Source of the DNA: an uncultured Prevotellaceae bacterium
GTDB taxonomy: Bacteria; Bacteroidota; Bacteroidia; Bacteroidales; Bacteroidaceae
Length of the DNA stretch: 45,423 nt
Reading direction: 5' to 3'
Assembly (NCBI GenBank): GCA_902779455.1
Contig: CACZBS010000031.1
Span: forward strand, 1-45,423
Below, piece by piece: positions 42,757-45,423 of this stretch (its first letter is position 1; every line of letters starts with the position of its first letter). A program made the translations under genes and the position numbers. The notes beneath the pieces were generated by a model. The model made no database searches. It was not told where the DNA came from and saw only the letters and a list, made by a program, of their open reading frames with translations.

Positions 42757-44255
42757 GTTGTCTTGAACTTATTGATACAGTCAATATAAGCTTCGACGGA
42801 GGCCGTCACGATGTCAGTGTTGGCCCCGAAGCCGTAGTACATCCGGCCGTCGTATTCCACCTGCATGTGAACCTTGCCGACGTCGTCCGAACCCTTCGAG
42901 ATGGCCTGGATCGTGAATTCCTTCAGCGTCATCTGCTTCAGGATGATCTTCTTCAGCGCCTTGATGGCTGCGTCGACAGGGCCGTTGCCCGACGAGGCAG
43001 CCTCAAACTTCTGGCCGCTGATGTCCAGCCCGATGGAGGCGACGCTCTTCACGCCCTTGCCCGTCGTCACCTGCAGGAAGTCGAGCCTCACGGCGTGGGC
43101 GTCGGCCGTGTCGGCCCCAGCCAGCATCAAGATGTCGGCATCGCTGACGTCCTTCTTCTGGTCGGCCAGCTGGAGGAAGCGCTCGTAGATGCTGTCCAGC
43201 CGCGCCTCGTTGCTCACGTCGACGCCGTTCACGTGCAGGCGGTGCTTCAGCGCAGCCCTGCCGCTGCGGGCCGTCAGCACGATCGAGCTGTCGTCGATGC
43301 CGATGTCGTGCGGGTCCATGATCTCATACGTGCTGATGTTCTTCAGCACGCCGTCCTGATGGATGCCGCTGGAGTGGGCGAAGGCGTTGCGCCCCACGAT
43401 GGCCTTGTTCGCCTGGACCGGCATGTTCATCAGGCCCGAGACGAGGCGCGACGTCGGAAAGATCTTGCGCGTATTGATATTGGTGTCGATGCCCAGGTGC
43501 TTGTGGCACCGCAGGATCATGGCAATCTCCTCCAGCGACGTGTTGCCAGCCCGCTCGCCGATGCCGTTGATGGTCACCTCCACCTGGCGCGCCCCGCTGA
43601 CGACGCCCGCCAGCGTGTTGGCCGTGGCCATGCCCAGGTCGTCGTGGCAGTGGGTCGAGACGACGGCCCTGTCGATGTTGTCCACGTGCTCCATCAGATA
43701 CCTGATCTTCGCCCCGAACTCCTCGGGCAGACAGTAGCCCGTCGTGTCGGGAATGTTGACCACCGTCGCACCGGCCTTGATGACGGCCTCCACCACGCGC
43801 GCCAGATACTCATTGTCCGTCCGCCCGGCATCTTCAGCATAGAACTCGACGTCCTCGACGTACTTCTTGGCATACTTCACGGCCGCCACGGCCCGCTCGA
43901 TGATCTCCTCGCGCGTAGAATTAAATTTGTATCGGATGTGGCTGTCGCTCGTCCCGATGCCCGTGTGGATGCGCTTGTGCTTGGCATACTGCAGCGCCTC
44001 GTTGGCCACGTCGATGTCCTTCTCCACAGCCCGCGTCAGCGCGCAGATCGTAGGCCACGTGACGGCCTTCGAGATCTCGATGACCGAGTTGAAGTCGCCA
44101 GGCGAGCTGACGGGGAATCCCGCCTCGATCACGTCGACGCCCAGAGCCTCGAGCGCGCGCGCCACCTGAATCTTTTCCACCGTGTTGAGCTGACATCCCG
44201 GCACCTGCTCACCATCGCGCAGGGTCGTATCAAAAATAAACAATCTTTCCGCCAT
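42753..44255 (-). CDS. leuA: 2-isopropylmalate synthase
   Basis: The 500-residue enzyme condenses acetyl-CoA with 2-oxoisovalerate, the first step specific to leucine. It has [33 protein letters not shown] with the metal-binding Hx[15 protein letters not shown], and the C-terminal leucine-binding domain (about 380-500; [17 protein letters not shown]). Comparison with the citramalate synthase three genes on (TNGVSF instead of VPGCQL) separates the two roles. It is the first gene of the leuA-leuC-leuD-cimA unit. Confidence 0.96.
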   Translation of the reverse strand: MAERLFIFDTTLRDGEQVPGCQLNTVEKIQVARALEALGVDVIEAGFPVSSPGDFNSVIEISKAVTWPTICALTRAVEKDIDVANEALQYAKHKRIHTGIGTSDSHIRYKFNSTREEIIERAVAAVKYAKKYVEDVEFYAEDAGRTDNEYLARVVEAVIKAGATVVNIPDTTGYCLPEEFGAKIRYLMEHVDNIDRAVVSTHCHDDLGMATANTLAGVVSGARQVEVTINGIGERAGNTSLEEIAMILRCHKHLGIDTNINTRKIFPTSRLVSGLMNMPVQANKAIVGRNAFAHSSGIHQDGVLKNISTYEIMDPHDIGIDDSSIVLTARSGRAALKHRLHVNGVDVSNEARLDSIYERFLQLADQKKDVSDADILMLAGADTADAHAVRLDFLQVTTGKGVKSVASIGLDISGQKFEAASSGNGPVDAAIKALKKIILKQMTLKEFTIQAISKGSDDVGKVHMQVEYDGRMYYGFGANTDIVTASVEAYIDCINKFKTT

Positions 44256-44286
44256 GTCTTTTTACCTTAAAATCTGTTTAGCGCTG

Positions 44287-44318
44287 CAAAGATAAGAAAT
44301 TATTCGCCACCCGCCAAA
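44287..44318 (-). promoter_or_regulatory. Promoter of leuA
   Basis: On the minus strand TTTG (44318-44315), 20 bases, TATCTTTG (44294-44287). The expected 5' untranslated region is about 25 bases, too short for an attenuator. A direct repeat CGTTAAC-AGA-CGTTAAC (plus-strand reading, 44337-44353) lies just upstream. Confidence 0.85.
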
Positions 44319-44435
44319 CTTTTTGACAATTTATTGCGTTAACAGACGTTAACCCGCCACAGAATCATTTGATGCACAGGCTGTTAAGACACACATAATT
44401 TCATTTATCTGCCACGTAGTGACATCACGCAATAC

Positions 44436-44649
44436 CACAGGGTCGCAGGGTCACAGAGTCACACACCGTGACACTGTGACACTGTGACACCGTGTCATTA
44501 GTGGTGAGAAAAGATTTGGATATTTATTTTTATATTATATATAATATATTATTTATAATATATTATATATAATATAAACATTTATTACTCATCTGGCCTT
44601 TAGAATATGAATTATAGAAATGACACGGTGTCACAGTGTCACAGTGTTA
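44436..44649. repeat. Large inverted repeat built of 8-bp units, flanking an AT palindrome
   Basis: Arms 44469-44499 and 44619-44649 are inverted copies over 31 bp, with one mismatch near the outer end. Each is made of 8-bp units (GTGACACT, GTGACACC and reverse forms). On the left the 8-bp period can be followed over eight units from 44436 to 44499. At the centre is a separate AT palindrome. No gene is present and the function is unknown. Confidence 0.85.
44530..44577. repeat. Perfect 22-bp AT-only palindrome
   Basis: Arms 44530-44551 and 44556-44577 are perfect inverted copies of TTATATTATATATAATATAT plus two bases, around TTTA. All 48 bases are A or T. It is nested inside the larger GC-balanced inverted repeat and could extrude as a cruciform or melt easily. 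Confidence 0.9.
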
Positions 44650-44762
44650 TGGTGTTACGGCGTGTCTTTTCCTGAATAAGGTTCTTTGCATGCAAAGCGA
44701 ACAAGTTCGAGCGGACTCCTTTCACCCCTTGTTTTTAACATTTGCCTATCCATACGGAAAAA

Positions 44763-44898
44763 GTTGACTCGCCCTACTGGAAAAAGTTGACGACCTTCCC
44801 TGAGCTGATTGACTCTTTTGCTAAGAACGTTGACTTCGTACGGATATTGTTGACTCTCCATACTATTTTCGTTGACTTCGTACTGTTTTGGTTGACTC
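44763..44898. repeat. Array of seven GTTGAC repeats with 20-23 bp spacing
   Basis: Copies of GTTGAC (one is ATTGAC) start at 44763, 44786, 44808, 44829, 44849, 44871 and 44891. Many are extended as GTTGACTCGCC or GTTGACTTCGTAC. Spacings are 23, 22, 21, 20, 22 and 20 bases, about two turns of DNA. The array resembles iterons or tandem operator sites. It lies between the inverted repeat and a transposase remnant and may be part of that element. Confidence 0.8.
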
Positions 44899-44930
44899 GC
44901 CTCTTTTCCCGGCGCCAGCCCCCGACCATG

Positions 44931-44978
44931 AAAAACACTCGGGGGGTGCCCTGCGGCAGGGGGCAGACAGCCCCCGAG
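44931..44978 (-). terminator. Terminator of the transposase remnant
   Basis: On the minus strand CTCGGGGG pairs with CCCCCGAG, with an inner TGCCCC/GGGCA pairing, followed by TGTTTTT. It lies 15 bases after the stop of the transposase fragment. Confidence 0.7.
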
Positions 44979-44992
44979 AGCCTTCCGCCCGT

Positions 44993-45094
44993 CTACCACA
45001 TACGCTGCTGCAGGCCATGCTCCTGGTGGGCCTGTGAGGGCGGCTTCATGCCGATGCTGGCATGCGGCCGGCTGTCGTTATAGAAGGCTTTAAG
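44993..45094 (-). pseudogene. C-terminal fragment of an IS3-family transposase
   Basis: Thirty-three codons end in TAG and begin LKAFYNDSRPHASIGMKPPS. The pattern FYN-x-x-RPH-x-SIG-x-x-P-x-x-AH is the very end of the DDE integrase domain of IS3-type transposases. Upstream (higher coordinates) the reading frame is replaced at 45094-45095 by the GGAGGGG repeat. About 90% or more of the gene is therefore missing and the fragment cannot be active. The base composition is GC-rich compared with the AT-rich DNA beside it. Confidence 0.75.
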
Positions 45095-45423
45095 GAGGGG
45101 AGTAGCTGCGCCGTCATTCCCCGTAGGGCTTGTTGTCGCGCGCAGCCGCTCCCCTCCCTTCAAGGGGAGGGGCCGGGGGTGGGGTCTCTAACTTCTTTAT
45201 GCGCAAAAGGAAGATACAGCCCGCACCCTAACCCTTGAAATAGTTAGAGATTCCCAGCCCCAACCCTTGAAGTAGTTAGAGACCCCACCCTAACCTCGAA
45301 ATAGTCAGAGATTCCCAGCCTCTCCCCTTGAAGTAGTTAGAGACCCCACCCCCCGCTCGGCCCGTAGGGACGCTTGCCTAAGCAAGAACCCCTCCCCTTG
45401 AGGGGAGGGGAGTAGCTGCGCCG
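45094..45423. repeat. GC-rich repeat block reaching the window end
   Basis: GGAGGGGAGTAGCTGCGCCG occurs at 45094-45113 and again at 45404-45423, a spacing of 310 bases. CCCGTAGGG recurs with it. Between are four imperfect units starting at 45235, 45267, 45296 and 45328 (TTGAARTAGTTAGAGAYYCC), with an inverted partial copy near 45178-45194. Two hairpins of the form CCCCTCCCC...GGGGAGGGG are seen, the second perfect at 45389-45410. No gene is visible. The block looks like degenerate intergenic repeats; it may continue beyond the window. Confidence 0.75.

Noticed and set aside
42564-44270. 568-codon open frame on the plus strand
   Set aside because: It is antisense to leuA, rich in Val/Asp/His/Arg as expected from a shadow frame, with no promoter and no family resemblance.
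44436-44649. Chromosomal replication origin
   Set aside because: The AT palindrome is suggestive, but no DnaA-box cluster (TTATCCACA-type) and no dnaA or neighbouring origin genes were seen.
44655-45083. Two overlapping frames of about 114 codons on opposite strands
   Set aside because: Both are read across the GTTGAC array, the terminator and the transposase remnant. The repeated VN-type peptides come from the DNA repeats.
45235-45350. Possible CRISPR array
   Set aside because: The units are imperfect, steps are 29-32 bases with no unique spacers, and no cas gene is present.

Overview
The window looks like chromosomal DNA of a member of the Bacteroidales, most likely Prevotella or a close relative. 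Three things point there. Promoters follow the Bacteroidetes TTTG / 19-20 bp / TAnnTTTG pattern. Shine-Dalgarno sequences are scarce. Gene content and order are typical: a pheA-aminotransferase-DAHP synthase/chorismate mutase-tyrA operon, an RprXY two-component system, an ilvDBH-thioesterase-ilvC operon, rpsF-rpsR-rplI, and leuA-leuC-leuD-cimA followed by leuB. No database search was possible, so the assignment rests on recognised motifs and gene order.

Layout. 1-7.7 kb (+): an outer-membrane beta-barrel protein, a CopA-type P-ATPase that appears to lack its nucleotide-binding domain, and a large secreted protein with a metalloprotease-like motif. 7.7-11.5 kb (+): three surface-sugar genes (DegT-family aminotransferase, CapD/WbpM-type 4,6-dehydratase, PglC-like initiating sugar transferase). 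11.5-15.75 kb (-): the aromatic amino-acid operon, preceded by an unannotated 25-codon leader peptide containing YRWFYFYF and by mutually exclusive RNA hairpins, the layout of a classical ribosome-stalling attenuator. 15.7-18.1 kb: a TPR protein and divergent glyA. 18.2-23.6 kb (-): an EcsC-family protein, dipeptidyl peptidase IV and a GH105-DUF4861 protein. 23.6-29.4 kb (+): a small outer-membrane barrel protein, rprX-rprY and a class A penicillin-binding protein. 29.5-35.5 kb (+): isoleucine/valine synthesis. 35.5-37.1 kb: the ribosomal S6-S18-L9 operon (-) and a small membrane protein (+). 37.0-44.3 kb (-): a TlpA-like thioredoxin and leucine/citramalate synthesis. 44.3-45.4 kb: about 1.1 kb without an intact gene, holding nested inverted repeats, a seven-copy GTTGAC array, a transposase remnant and GC-rich repeats.

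How the genes work together. The ilv and leu clusters with the Leptospira-type citramalate synthase form a complete set for valine, leucine and isoleucine, with isoleucine made from pyruvate rather than threonine; the last aminotransferase step is not in the window. The aromatic operon holds the first step of the shikimate route and all chorismate-to-Phe/Tyr steps, so control by Phe, Tyr and Trp codons in the leader makes physiological sense. The most noteworthy items are the attenuator, the P-ATPase without an N domain, and several palindromic intergenic elements at 11.6, 41.3 and 44.5 kb.
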